This document shows positions 32,992-42,320 of a stretch of 64,000 bases of DNA, in pieces; position 1 is the first letter of the stretch; every line of letters begins with the position of its first letter. Made by a program: the position numbers and the translations under genes. Where the stretch lies: positions 186,001-250,000 of the forward strand of contig JAKSLX010000002.1 in assembly GCA_024400915.1 (NCBI GenBank), written 5' to 3'. The notes beneath the pieces were generated by a model. It ran no database searches, was not told the DNA's origin, and worked only from the letters and a program-made list of their open reading frames with translations. This DNA comes from Treponema sp. Lineage in GTDB: Bacteria; Spirochaetota; Spirochaetia; Treponematales; Treponemataceae.

Positions 32992-34647
32992 TTATTCCTC
33001 AAAATTCAATTTATCAAAGCTAGAAACAATCTCATCTTCCAATTTCTTGCTTTCTGCAAACATTGTCTTGAGATTTTCTTTGTGGGAATCCATCTTTTCT
33101 TTGAACTGTTCGGCGGTAATATCAACATAATCAATCTTTATGTCAAAATATTGGCCTGCACTAAGACTACAATTTTTTTCTTTTATTGCATCATAAGTTA
33201 CGGCAACGCTAAAGTCTTCAACGGCTTCTTTATTTGTAAAGGTATTTACAATCTGATCTATTTCGAAATCACGGAGTCGGCGTTTCTGGTTGTTTCCTTC
33301 CTTGTATTCTTCGCCAAGTTTAGAAGCATCAATGAGAATAACTTTTGCATCATCAGATTTTTTGGACTTGTCAAAGAAGATTACAGAAACGTTTGTTCCC
33401 GTTGTTGCAAATACATTGGACGGCATGCTCACAACACCGCTTACAATTTTGTCTTCTACTATTTTCTGCAGAATCTTGTTTTCAGTTCCGCTTTTTGCAG
33501 TAATAAATCCAGTTGGAACAACAATTGCACCTTTCCCATTCTTATCTTTAATTGAATTTACAACGTGCTGAATGAAACATGTATAGATTGCCATGCTTTC
33601 CTTTTTCTTGCTAGGAATTTTTGGAACACCTGCCCAGAATCTTTGAGTCTGCAAAGCAATGCTTTCTCTTGTCTCGCTGAAATCCATTTTGAACGGCGGA
33701 TTGGAAACTACATAGTCAAACTGACGGAGACTGTTGCCGTCGTCGCTTTTGTGATATGGATGGACAAGTGTGTCGCCCTGAATTGCCTTATCCAGAGAAA
33801 GAACAAGGTTATTTAAAAGAAGATTAAGTTTGAGCATCTTATTTGATCTCTGGCTAATGTCCTGAGAATAGATTGTACATTTGTCTTCTCCGACCTGGTG
33901 AGCCAGAGCCATAAGTAAAGTTCCAGTTCCAGCACTTGGATCATAACATTCAATGTTGTGAAGATCCTTTGCATTTCCTACCAGAAGGCGGGCCATGATT
34001 GTTGCAATTGAATGTGGAGTATAATACTCAGCATATTTTCCACCGCCTGCAGTGTTGTAGTCTTTGATAAGATACTCAAAGATTGTTGCAAAAAAATCAT
34101 ATCTCTGGGCAAAAACCTCTTCAAAACTAAAATTTATAAGCTTATCAACAAGAGCTCTTGCAAATGGCGCACGTTGTGCAGTATCGGTTACAAAGATTGT
34201 TAAGTCTTCAAAAATAGGAATCTTTGTTTCATCAGAAGTATGGGTATTGAAAATTTCAAGATTTTCATCAGCAATGTTTGTCATTGTAGCATCAAAAATA
34301 GTATCGAAAGTACCTTTTGACTGCTGACTCCATAAATTTCCAATCAGGTGCTCTGGTTTGAGACGGGGAATATTTGCATCCAACAAATCAAGCAAGTCCA
34401 GACGATCGTCTTCACTCAGGGAAGCATAGCCGGTTTCAAAAGTTTCAGCCGAAGTAATTTTTTTTACGATTGGAGAATTAAGTTTCTTTACTTCAAAGCA
34501 GAATTTATCATTCAGAAACTTGTAAAGGAAAACCTGGGTAATGATTTTATATTCGTTTCCGTCATTTCCCATACCATACTGCTGGCAGGTTGCTTTAAGT
34601 GCATCAATAAGTTTAAATGTTTCGTCTTTAATCTGTTCTACTGTCAT
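32992..34647 (-). CDS. hsdM: Type I restriction-modification methyltransferase subunit
   Basis: N6-adenine methyltransferase of the type I system, 551 residues. An N-terminal helical domain (TVEQIKDETFKLIDALKATC) is followed by the methylase core with intact motif I (CYDPSAGTGTLLMAL, SAM binding) and motif IV (VVSNPPFKMDF, catalytic). The C-terminal helices contact HsdS. The ATG overlaps the preceding nuclease gene by 4 bases (ATGA). It offers a direct comparison for the neighbouring fusion protein, in which the same motifs are destroyed. Confidence 0.95.
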   Translation of the reverse strand: MTVEQIKDETFKLIDALKATCQQYGMGNDGNEYKIITQVFLYKFLNDKFCFEVKKLNSPIVKKITSAETFETGYASLSEDDRLDLLDLLDANIPRLKPEHLIGNLWSQQSKGTFDTIFDATMTNIADENLEIFNTHTSDETKIPIFEDLTIFVTDTAQRAPFARALVDKLINFSFEEVFAQRYDFFATIFEYLIKDYNTAGGGKYAEYYTPHSIATIMARLLVGNAKDLHNIECYDPSAGTGTLLMALAHQVGEDKCTIYSQDISQRSNKMLKLNLLLNNLVLSLDKAIQGDTLVHPYHKSDDGNSLRQFDYVVSNPPFKMDFSETRESIALQTQRFWAGVPKIPSKKKESMAIYTCFIQHVVNSIKDKNGKGAIVVPTGFITAKSGTENKILQKIVEDKIVSGVVSMPSNVFATTGTNVSVIFFDKSKKSDDAKVILIDASKLGEEYKEGNNQKRRLRDFEIDQIVNTFTNKEAVEDFSVAVTYDAIKEKNCSLSAGQYFDIKIDYVDITAEQFKEKMDSHKENLKTMFAESKKLEDEIVSSFDKLNFEE

Positions 34648-35729
34648 TTATTTTCCTCTTCCATATCGTTCTGTTCAAACTTCTCAGATTCATCAATCCA
34701 TTCTTTTAACTTTTGCTGTAAAAGCTTCTTGTCTGGCAGATACAGTTCATATTTCTGAGCATAAACATTTGCATCTTTTGGCAATGTAAGTTCAACAAGA
34801 GCATCATTTTTCTCTTTGCACAGGAGAATCCCGATTGTAGGTTTCTCAAAATCCTGCTTTACATGACGGTCAAAGTAATTAACATACATCTGCATCTGGC
34901 CAAGATCCTGGTGCGTAAGTTTATCGATTTTCAAATCAATTAAAACATAGCATTGTAAAAGTCTATTGTAAAATACCAGATCAACAAAAAAATTGTCTTC
35001 ATCAAAAGTGAAGCGCTTTTGTCTGGCTTCAAACAAAAAACCTTTTCCCAATTCAAGAAGGAACTTCTGCAACTTGTTGATGATTGCCGTTTCAAGATGA
35101 TTTTCAGAGTAAGATGATTCTTCACTTAATCCAAGAAATTCCAAAGTAAGCGGGTCTCTTAAAATATCAGCAGGCTTTTCAATAACCTGTCCTTCATTTG
35201 CAAGTCGCATTACTTCATTTTTATCTTTGCTTAATGCAAGACGTTCATAAAGACTTGAATTGTATTGGCGTTGAAGCTGTCTTACACCCCAGTTTTGGTT
35301 GGCACATTCGATTTCGTAAAAACTTCGCTCATCAGGATTTTTAATTCTCATTAAAACCTGATAGTGATTCCATGACAGAGTAAAATTTAATTGAATTGGG
35401 TCTACAGTGTAGACCTTTTTTGCTTCACTATAAATCTCGTAGAACTTTCTTGCTTTTTTTAATGTTTCAACAGACCATCCTTTTTCATATTTTTTAGTCA
35501 GTCTTGCTGAAAGATTTTTTAAAGTTTCTTTTCCGTATTCTGCACGTTTTTTTCCGTTCTGTTCATAATTTACAATGTATGAGCCAACACCAAAATATGT
35601 GTAAACCATGACTGTATTTACAGCGGTTTTTACATGAGCTCTGGCTGATTCAATTAGAGAAGAAATTTGTAAAAATAGTTCATCTTCGCTATTTGCAGGA
35701 ACATTTTCGATTGTCAAAATTTTTTCCAT
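34644..35729 (-). CDS. PDDEXK nuclease-domain protein (DUF1016/YhcG, Rpn-like)
   Basis: A 361-residue protein with the DUF1016 N-terminal domain (SLIESARAHVKTAVNTVMVY, YGKETLKNLSARLTKKYEKG) and the C-terminal YhcG-type PDDEXK nuclease domain. In that domain, FFVDLVFYNRLLQCYVLIDL followed by K is the D...(D/E)xK core (about residues 255-275). Proteins of this type accompany many type I R-M operons and are thought to be recombination-promoting or accessory nucleases. It lies between hsdR and hsdM, 15 bases after hsdR and overlapping hsdM, so it is part of the operon. Confidence 0.88.
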   Translation of the reverse strand: MEKILTIENVPANSEDELFLQISSLIESARAHVKTAVNTVMVYTYFGVGSYIVNYEQNGKKRAEYGKETLKNLSARLTKKYEKGWSVETLKKARKFYEIYSEAKKVYTVDPIQLNFTLSWNHYQVLMRIKNPDERSFYEIECANQNWGVRQLQRQYNSSLYERLALSKDKNEVMRLANEGQVIEKPADILRDPLTLEFLGLSEESSYSENHLETAIINKLQKFLLELGKGFLFEARQKRFTFDEDNFFVDLVFYNRLLQCYVLIDLKIDKLTHQDLGQMQMYVNYFDRHVKQDFEKPTIGILLCKEKNDALVELTLPKDANVYAQKYELYLPDKKLLQQKLKEWIDESEKFEQNDMEEENK

Positions 35730-35744
35730 GATAACTCCTGAAAA

Positions 35745-38700
35745 TTAATTACCATATGTGTTATGGTATTGATTAAGGTACTGTGCAACAATCTTATTTT
35801 TTATAAACTCACGATCTGCACGAGGACTTACGATGTTCAATTCATTCATGCCAGTACCAACAAGACTCATTACAGTTTTTTCAAAGAAAGGATCGCTTTT
35901 AAGAATTGCTTCCTGATTGTAAACCTGCAAGTCGATTGTATTTTTAAGAGACATAAGCGTTTTGTAGATAGTTATATCCTTGTCTTCCAGAATCCAGTTC
36001 TGTTCACTTGCCTTTGGTGCTGCCGCAGTTCTATGTTTATTTTCTTCATGAATTCGCTTATGAACACGAACAAATTTTGCATCACCTTTGTACTTTTCAA
36101 AAAGATTTTCGGTTTGCTTCTTTAATTTTTCCAAACGTTCAAGAATTTCATCAAAATTCTTTTTATCTTCATCAAATTTTGCTTGTGAATACTCCTTAAA
36201 TTCTGTTTTACTTAGAGCTTTCATGAACAAATCTTTTAAGGTAATGAACTCAGGATCTTCCTGGTCAAAATAATCGCTCAGTTTATGAGCAGTTTGTTTT
36301 ATTTTATCCTTTATGGTTTCACAGTTGGCACTTATAACAAGCTCTTCTGTTCCTACTTTTGAAAACTTAAATTCAATACCATCAAGAACGTCGGCAATCA
36401 TTTCTAGAGTTTCTGCTGTAGGATTCTGGATTTCCTTAAAGTTTATTAAGTCAATTCGCCTGTTTACTTCTGTCATTAACTGAGGAACACGACTCATATC
36501 AATATTCTGTACAAAAGTCAAAACATCTTCATTTGCTATTCGTTCTTTACCAAATGCTCTTACAACATTAGCAAGATTTCTGATGGTTGTAAGAGATGAT
36601 CTTATTTCATATAGAGCCTGTTTGTCCTCAATGCAGTTTATTTGGGTGATGAAATTCTCAACGTTGTCTGTGCTATAATCAAAAAGCTTTTCTTGAGATT
36701 CTTCTATCATAGTAATGATTTTCTCTGGCTCTTCAAATATTGCAGTTAATGTATCAGGAACTTTTTCATCCGGTGTATTCTGTGGATTATTGAATTTGTT
36801 TAGTTCTTTCAAATAATTTGCATTTGTCGTAGCAAAGTTTTCTTTGATATCAGCAAAATCAACAATGTATCCATATTTATGTTTTTTATATGTTCTGTTT
36901 ACACGTGTAATTGCCTGTAATAACCCATGGTCCTTAAGCTTTCTACCTACATAAAGCCGTTTTAAGCGAGGAGCATCAAATCCTGTAAGAAGCATATTGA
37001 ATACAATTAAAACATCAATGTCGGTTCCATTTCTGAACGATTCAATATATTTTTGCTGGATTTCTTTGTCATCACTGTCGTGGAGAATTAATGCAGCTTT
37101 CAATACGTTTTTATCATCATCTTCCGAAAGAATCTCAGACTGTACTTCCATGAAATGTTCATATAGAGCTTTAGCCTGATCGGAAGAATCACAAATTATC
37201 ATTCCTCCTATTTTTATTCCATCAGCGTCCAAATGAAGGTTTCTATTCTTTTTTAAGTCACGTATGATATAACGGAGAAGTTCTTTTACATATCGAGGAT
37301 GACTTTTTATATCGATTAGATCATTTGTATTTTGATTCTTGGGTATTTCAATTTTTTCAAGTTCTTCGTAAATTTCTTGAAGTTTATTTTTATAAGATGT
37401 TTCAATATCTTCACGAATGATTTTTAGTGTGTATCCGTCAAGAATAGATTTGTCATAGTAATAAGTATGAATATAATTTCCAAAAATATCTGTCGTTTTT
37501 AAGTCTTCCCCAATAAGAGGTGTTCCTGTAAGAGCAATACGAACTGCATTTCTATCAGAGTCCAATAAGTTCGCAAGAAAAGAACCCTTTGGGTCATAAC
37601 TGCGGTGAGCTTCATCAATTATGAAAATTCGCTGTAGATTTGTATTGTAATTTGGAAGATCTATTTTTTCTTTCTTCTTTTCATCAAATCTTTGAATATT
37701 TATAACAGTAATCTCTTTTTTTCCTGAATTGCCAGAAAGTGAATTATGTCTCTGGAAGTCCTCCATTAATTCTGCTCGGGTTTCTGCTGTATGTACATCA
37801 AGTCCTCTTATTTTGAATTCTCTAGAGGCCTGTTCTTTTAAGTCAATACGATCAACTATAAAATAAAACTTAGGAACGATATTCAGCTTTGCATAATAAT
37901 CGGTCAAAATATTGACCAAGTAGTAGCTGAGTGCTGTTTTGCCAGATCCCTGAGTATGCCAAATTATCCCTTTTTTTATGCCTTCGTCTAATTTTTTTGT
38001 TAAAGCCAAAGCTGCAAATAATTGCTGGTAACGCATTATATGCTTCTGCAATTCATATGTAGTTGAACCATCTTCAAGTTCAATTTCTGAGCATACATAT
38101 GCGATACCATATTTAATAATATATAACAGACGATTTGGTTCACACATTGAAGTGAGTATCTTATTTGTAGGTGTATTAATTTTTTTATTTGTCTGATATT
38201 CAACTGAACTTTTATATACCTGAACATTGAATTCTTCCAAAAGTAATTTCTCGGTTTCCTCTGAATAAGATTTATATGGGTAAGTTTCAATGAATGGTTC
38301 TATCTCATGATGTAAGGGGTTGTCTTCACGGAAACAGTTGAATGGAGGAGCTTTAGTTGATCCTGTACAATAAAAAGCACCTTGTACAGGAGTAATTCCA
38401 CCCATATTGTCATATTCCATATTATTTGAAAAAATCATCAATTGCGTAATGTTATTAAATCTTCTTGCTCTTTTATTTGGAAGACGATAGTCATATTCTC
38501 GTTTTCTTTCAGCAACAATTCCTTCCCTGTTATTTGGAATTTTTACTTCTATATAAACGAGAGGAAGTCCATTAATGAATAAGGTGATGTCTGGTCTAAA
38601 TAGTTCTGTATATTTGTTTTCGGATGTAGCATCGTCTTTTACATCATAGCATGAAAACTCAGCAGTACAATGAAATGAATTGTTAGATGGATTATCAAAA

Positions 38701-39002
38701 TCAATCAATTTTTCTGCGCTTCCAGAAACAAGTCTTTGATAGAAATTCTTTCCTAAATCATCATTGGAAAGTTCATTTATAATATCCCGAAGTACTTGAT
38801 CTGCCTTATTTTTATCAGCTTGTGGGTTTAATTTAAGAAATTGTTTTTTGAAAATACTAGTAATGATATTTGTTCTTGGGTCAAAAAATGAATTTGCCTG
38901 GTTTAGGCCAATCCGAGGTATATATGTATATCCAAGTTTTAATAAATGTAAAATTGCTGGTAGCTGTACACGTGAGTTTTCACAACCGAATTCTTTGGCC
39001 AT
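35745..39002 (-). CDS. hsdR: Type I restriction endonuclease subunit R
   Basis: The motor and nuclease subunit, about 1085 residues, full length. The N-terminal PD-(D/E)xK nuclease shows RPDITLFINGLPLVYIEVK (about 145-165). The superfamily 2 helicase core has Walker A HTQGSGKTALSYYL, Walker B FIIDEAHRSYD and later motif VI QAITRVNRTYK. A long helical C-terminal domain binds HsdM/S. All catalytic parts are intact, so the system should restrict. I use ATG at 39002 with AGGAG 10 bases upstream; a TTG at 39008 is too close to it. First gene of the operon. Confidence 0.95.
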   Translation of the reverse strand: MAKEFGCENSRVQLPAILHLLKLGYTYIPRIGLNQANSFFDPRTNIITSIFKKQFLKLNPQADKNKADQVLRDIINELSNDDLGKNFYQRLVSGSAEKLIDFDNPSNNSFHCTAEFSCYDVKDDATSENKYTELFRPDITLFINGLPLVYIEVKIPNNREGIVAERKREYDYRLPNKRARRFNNITQLMIFSNNMEYDNMGGITPVQGAFYCTGSTKAPPFNCFREDNPLHHEIEPFIETYPYKSYSEETEKLLLEEFNVQVYKSSVEYQTNKKINTPTNKILTSMCEPNRLLYIIKYGIAYVCSEIELEDGSTTYELQKHIMRYQQLFAALALTKKLDEGIKKGIIWHTQGSGKTALSYYLVNILTDYYAKLNIVPKFYFIVDRIDLKEQASREFKIRGLDVHTAETRAELMEDFQRHNSLSGNSGKKEITVINIQRFDEKKKEKIDLPNYNTNLQRIFIIDEAHRSYDPKGSFLANLLDSDRNAVRIALTGTPLIGEDLKTTDIFGNYIHTYYYDKSILDGYTLKIIREDIETSYKNKLQEIYEELEKIEIPKNQNTNDLIDIKSHPRYVKELLRYIIRDLKKNRNLHLDADGIKIGGMIICDSSDQAKALYEHFMEVQSEILSEDDDKNVLKAALILHDSDDKEIQQKYIESFRNGTDIDVLIVFNMLLTGFDAPRLKRLYVGRKLKDHGLLQAITRVNRTYKKHKYGYIVDFADIKENFATTNANYLKELNKFNNPQNTPDEKVPDTLTAIFEEPEKIITMIEESQEKLFDYSTDNVENFITQINCIEDKQALYEIRSSLTTIRNLANVVRAFGKERIANEDVLTFVQNIDMSRVPQLMTEVNRRIDLINFKEIQNPTAETLEMIADVLDGIEFKFSKVGTEELVISANCETIKDKIKQTAHKLSDYFDQEDPEFITLKDLFMKALSKTEFKEYSQAKFDEDKKNFDEILERLEKLKKQTENLFEKYKGDAKFVRVHKRIHEENKHRTAAAPKASEQNWILEDKDITIYKTLMSLKNTIDLQVYNQEAILKSDPFFEKTVMSLVGTGMNELNIVSPRADREFIKNKIVAQYLNQYHNTYGN

Positions 39003-39092
39003 AATCAAAGCTCTCCTTTTTTAGATTATATCTATAATATCATAGAATTTATTCATAGTTAAATAATTGTGATGACATATATTTTTAATTGT

Positions 39093-39133
39093 ATTCCAAG
39101 TGGTGTATCAAATACCAATACACCACTTGGAAT
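39093..39133. terminator. Strong hairpin after the methylase-like fusion gene
   Basis: ATTCCAAGTGGTGTAT (39093-39108) pairs perfectly with ATACACCACTTGGAAT (39118-39133) around a 9-nt loop, directly behind the stop at 39137. It lacks a long T-run, so it may be a terminator or an mRNA-stabilising hairpin. It separates this gene from hsdR. Confidence 0.7.
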
Positions 39134-39136
39134 ATT

Positions 39137-40912
39137 CTAAAGTTGAATCAAAGACTTGAAAGTATCATTTAACTCTCTGATTTGCATTCTTCTTGCTTCG
39201 TACATCACTTTCGCTGTATTTATTCCTTCAAGTGCTTCTTCCATTTCATAAGCAATACTGTTTTGAATATCCATTTCTGGAACAGGTATGTCTATGTTTT
39301 TTACGTCATCGTTTGATAATGTTGGAATGTTCAATCCTGCGGCATTATTCTTAAGCAGATCTCTACCACGGTCACTATTTAAGAAATATAATAGATAAAA
39401 TGGATTAATAAGTTTTTTATTTACTTTGAGAATGAATAGATTGTTTGTAACAAGATATTTTTCTCCGTCATTGCATTCTGAAATACCTACTTTAAATGTT
39501 GGTCCCATTTTAGAAAGAATGATCACACCACGTTCCGAAACACAAAACTTTTCATGTTTCATATCAATGTTTGAAATCTTTTTTGCCGTATCTTTAAATA
39601 AACAATCTTCTATATCTGAATTTGACAATATTCGATATTTACTATTTTCAGTTGTGCTATTCTGTTTTTGCAATTCAGAATTTGTGATTTGTACACCTCT
39701 CGTTAATGATTCCAATAAATCACCAAGTTTCATAGTTGGACATTTGTAGGTAGGTTTATATATATACTTTGTAATATTGAAAGAAAACTTATTGTCAAAA
39801 TTTGTTATTTCTTTACCTTTTTTCTCTGCTTCTTCTACAAAGGAAAATATTTTTTCATAATCGCTTTCTTCAATATTTTTCATGTCAAAATTTTTAGGAA
39901 CAAAACTTCTTAGATCAACAAGATTTATATTACCATTATTTTTTCCAATAACATAAAGAACACAATTTATAGCTGAATATGGAAGGAAAATTTTTTCTGG
40001 CAATGTATAGATTGCTTTTATTAAATTATTTTCTACCAAGAATTGTCTCATTTTTAATGATCCAGTATCATTTCCAAATGCTGAACTTTCAGGTAATACA
40101 ACACCTAATATTCCATTTTCACTAAGTGCATCAATTAACGGAATTATTGTTAACCAATCTGTATCAGAATACAAAGAAAGGGAATAATTTGGATAATTAT
40201 TATCAAGTTTTGCTATGATACTTTGAGGAATACTTTCCTTAAATGTAGGAACTGATAGTATACAATTATATACTTCATCTATTGGTTCCAGTGAGTTTAA
40301 CCTCTCAATTAAATTTATATTTCTATTGTTTGCAATATTCTTCATATCTTCAAAGAATATAAATGCATTGTCCTGAGCTCTTGTAAACTCAATTTTTCTA
40401 CATGCTTTTTGCAGTTCAGGTATAAAATTGATTCCTGGAATACTTGCATCAAGTATTTTAGTATTAGCGGTATTATCAATAAATTTTTTAATTATAGAAG
40501 ATACTAAAACTTCAATGAAATTATTTGTCAGATTTCCTGTTTTTTCTTTTCTTGAGCAATATTCAAAAAGATTATCTAAAATAATCTTCAAGGATTGTTC
40601 GTCACCTGTTGAATCTTTGATTATGGAATTTAAGCAATCTTCTACTAGAAAATTATTCATTTTAATTTTTGAATAAATAAAATCTGCTAATGGTTGATTG
40701 TTTTTGTCAGGTCTAATTGTATTACACCAATCATTTATTAAATCTGCTGTAAACGCCTGGATTGATCCATAATTCCCAATAACTGCTTTTAAGTATTTTA
40801 TAAAAGCAATGCACATAAAATCGTCATACTTGCAAGAAATTCCAAATTTGCTCGCAACCAAAGAAACACTTTCTACAAATGAAGAAGTGCATAAACTTGA
40901 TGTCTTTTTCAT
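39137..40912 (-). CDS. Methylase-specificity fusion with lost catalytic motifs
   Basis: A 591-residue protein built like a type I HsdM fused to a single target-recognition domain. The methylase core (about 100-390) keeps late family features (NGILGVVLPESSAFGNDTGS, YTLPEKIFLPYSAINCVLYV). However, motif I reads LDASIPGINF instead of DPSAGTGTL, and motif IV reads LSVPTF instead of SNPPF, so neither SAM binding nor adenine methylation is expected. Residues about 400-590 are HsdS-like (MKLGDLLESLTRGVQITNSE, final coiled helix). AGGAG lies 7 bases before the ATG. It has its own promoter region and a hairpin behind it, so it is a separate unit from hsdR-M-S. A DNA-binding role without methylation is the likely outcome. 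Confidence 0.75.
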   Translation of the reverse strand: MKKTSSLCTSSFVESVSLVASKFGISCKYDDFMCIAFIKYLKAVIGNYGSIQAFTADLINDWCNTIRPDKNNQPLADFIYSKIKMNNFLVEDCLNSIIKDSTGDEQSLKIILDNLFEYCSRKEKTGNLTNNFIEVLVSSIIKKFIDNTANTKILDASIPGINFIPELQKACRKIEFTRAQDNAFIFFEDMKNIANNRNINLIERLNSLEPIDEVYNCILSVPTFKESIPQSIIAKLDNNYPNYSLSLYSDTDWLTIIPLIDALSENGILGVVLPESSAFGNDTGSLKMRQFLVENNLIKAIYTLPEKIFLPYSAINCVLYVIGKNNGNINLVDLRSFVPKNFDMKNIEESDYEKIFSFVEEAEKKGKEITNFDNKFSFNITKYIYKPTYKCPTMKLGDLLESLTRGVQITNSELQKQNSTTENSKYRILSNSDIEDCLFKDTAKKISNIDMKHEKFCVSERGVIILSKMGPTFKVGISECNDGEKYLVTNNLFILKVNKKLINPFYLLYFLNSDRGRDLLKNNAAGLNIPTLSNDDVKNIDIPVPEMDIQNSIAYEMEEALEGINTAKVMYEARRMQIRELNDTFKSLIQL

Positions 40913-40981
40913 TGAAAATCTCCTATTAAATATAGAATAATACAAAAGTATTTTAAAAGCAATAGATAAAAAGTAAAAAAA

Positions 40982-41049
40982 AGATAAGCATATATCTTGA
41001 CATTAGAGAAAAATGAAGTATACTTCTAATTGTTGGTAAATGCTTATCT
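40982..41049 (+). promoter_or_regulatory. Promoter flanked by inverted repeats
   Basis: TTGACA (40997-41002), 16-bp spacer, TATACT (41019-41024). The -10 box is inside the perfect palindrome GAAGTATACTTC (41015-41026). The promoter is framed by AGATAAGCA (40982-40990) and TGCTTATCT (41041-41049), a 9-bp inverted repeat. It drives the rightward prophage operon. Confidence 0.72.
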
Positions 41050-41069
41050 AAATAAACAAGGAGGCCAAT

Positions 41070-41357
41070 ATGGCAAGAACAAGACAGTTCAAAGGAATGC
41101 AGTATTTGGAACCGGTAGCAATGGTTCCGGCTGTATATGAAGTATGTGTTTGTGGAAAGAACATGTATTCGATAAAGCAGGCTCAGACCTTAGTTAATAG
41201 CCTTCTTTATGCCAGATGGAATAAAAACACAGGAAAGATGCGGATGTACAAGTGTAAGGAATGCGGCTGCTGGCATTTAACAAGCAGAGAAAGTTTTGAC
41301 CATGGTTATGACCAGAACTTTGCAAGAGTTTCAAAGCGCCATTTGAAGGCAATCTAA
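41070..41357 (+). CDS. Small zinc-ribbon-like protein, 95 aa
   Basis: Not recognised as a named family. CVCGKNMYS and KCKECGCWHLTS provide two CxC/CxxC pairs, so a zinc ribbon is probable; the basic character (MARTRQFKG start, KRHLKAI end) fits nucleic-acid binding. AGGAGG lies 7 bases before the ATG. First gene of a rightward operon with the two related small proteins and perhaps the DUF2130 gene. Confidence 0.72.
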   Translation: MARTRQFKGMQYLEPVAMVPAVYEVCVCGKNMYSIKQAQTLVNSLLYARWNKNTGKMRMYKCKECGCWHLTSRESFDHGYDQNFARVSKRHLKAI

Positions 41358-41381
41358 TTAAGGGAATGTAGAGGAGTACCT

Positions 41382-41795
41382 ATGGAAAACAAGAAATTTG
41401 AAAAGGAATCTGTTGATCAGATTATGAACAAAGGATTTGAAAGTGCCGGTATGGAAGGATTTGATGGCTCTTATTCACTTTCATCTGTTCAAAAAGGTGT
41501 AAGTCTGCTTGAAAAACTCAAGTCGGGTCTTATCGACAAAAAATTAGCTGTTATGACTGAATTTTGCGAAGCATTCAGTATCTGGTATGGAAATTACATA
41601 ACTTCTCTGTTTAAGGCGGAATGGATGGAGGACTTCCGCGGAGAGGCAATAATCTGGCTGTTTAACAATTGGGTTATAGATCCATTTGAAGAAGTTTTTG
41701 ACTATGTTTATGGTCCTAGTCATAAACATCTTCTTTTGGAACGCCTGGACCCAGCAAACTACAAAAATCATGGTCTTAGACCAAGAAATAACTAA
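41382..41795 (+). CDS. Hypothetical protein, 137 aa, paralogue A
   Basis: Acidic, soluble and probably helical; no known domain. The block FSIWYGNYITSLFKAEW (about residues 65-82) is matched in the next gene by FCIYLGNYLRSLYKLEW, so the two are diverged tandem copies of one family. AGGAG lies 7 bases before the ATG, and it is 24 bases from the zinc-ribbon gene. Confidence 0.72.
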   Translation: MENKKFEKESVDQIMNKGFESAGMEGFDGSYSLSSVQKGVSLLEKLKSGLIDKKLAVMTEFCEAFSIWYGNYITSLFKAEWMEDFRGEAIIWLFNNWVIDPFEEVFDYVYGPSHKHLLLERLDPANYKNHGLRPRNN

Positions 41796-41809
41796 GGAGA
41801 AAATTGCTT

Positions 41810-42247
41810 ATGATGTGCTATGAGGACATTTCACCTGCTATTACAGATGAAGAAAGAGTTAAGGAAATTACTTTGGACGGACTTCAGAAATGTGGATTTA
41901 ATATTTCTGATGTTAATTATGATTTGGATACTGTAAAAAGAATCCAGAAATCTATCATCTATTTTAAGATGCTTTATCTTTACGGTGTGGATATGGAATT
42001 GGAGGATTGCTATTTTTCTGATGGATTCTGTATTTATCTTGGAAATTATCTTCGCTCTCTTTACAAGTTGGAATGGAAAGAAACTTCAGAAGATATGTTC
42101 ATTCTCATTGGAGAAGGAGGAGTTTCTATTGATATTCATGCCATGGTTTTCAGATATCTTGATGACGGAAATATCGAATCTGATATCAATGTTGTTGAAC
42201 TGTTTTCTGAAAACTATGCAGCCGTACATGGACTAAAGAAGAGATAA
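41810..42247 (+). CDS. Hypothetical protein, 145 aa, paralogue B
   Basis: Shares the F-I-x-x-GNY-x-x-SL-x-K-x-EW block with paralogue A just upstream; otherwise unrecognised. Acidic, no signal peptide. AAGGAG stands about 10 bases before the ATG at 41810; a second ATG follows directly. A hairpin at 42268-42287 separates it from the DUF2130 gene. The pair may form a complex; nothing shows its function. Confidence 0.7.
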   Translation: MMCYEDISPAITDEERVKEITLDGLQKCGFNISDVNYDLDTVKRIQKSIIYFKMLYLYGVDMELEDCYFSDGFCIYLGNYLRSLYKLEWKETSEDMFILIGEGGVSIDIHAMVFRYLDDGNIESDINVVELFSENYAAVHGLKKR

Positions 42248-42267
42248 ACATAAAAAAAAATAAAATG

Positions 42268-42287
42268 TCCCGGAATTTTATCCGGGA
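42268..42287 (+). terminator. Short hairpin before the DUF2130 gene
   Basis: TCCCGGA, 6-nt loop, TCCGGGA. No T-run follows, so partial termination or RNA processing is more likely than a full stop. Confidence 0.5.
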
Positions 42288-42320
42288 TGAAAACTATATT
42301 TTAGCAAGGAGAATTTGCCT

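Noticed and set aside
34348..34758. Open frame of 136 codons on the plus strand within hsdM
   Set aside because: Hydrophobic, phenylalanine-rich reading of the reverse strand of an AT-rich gene; no start site.
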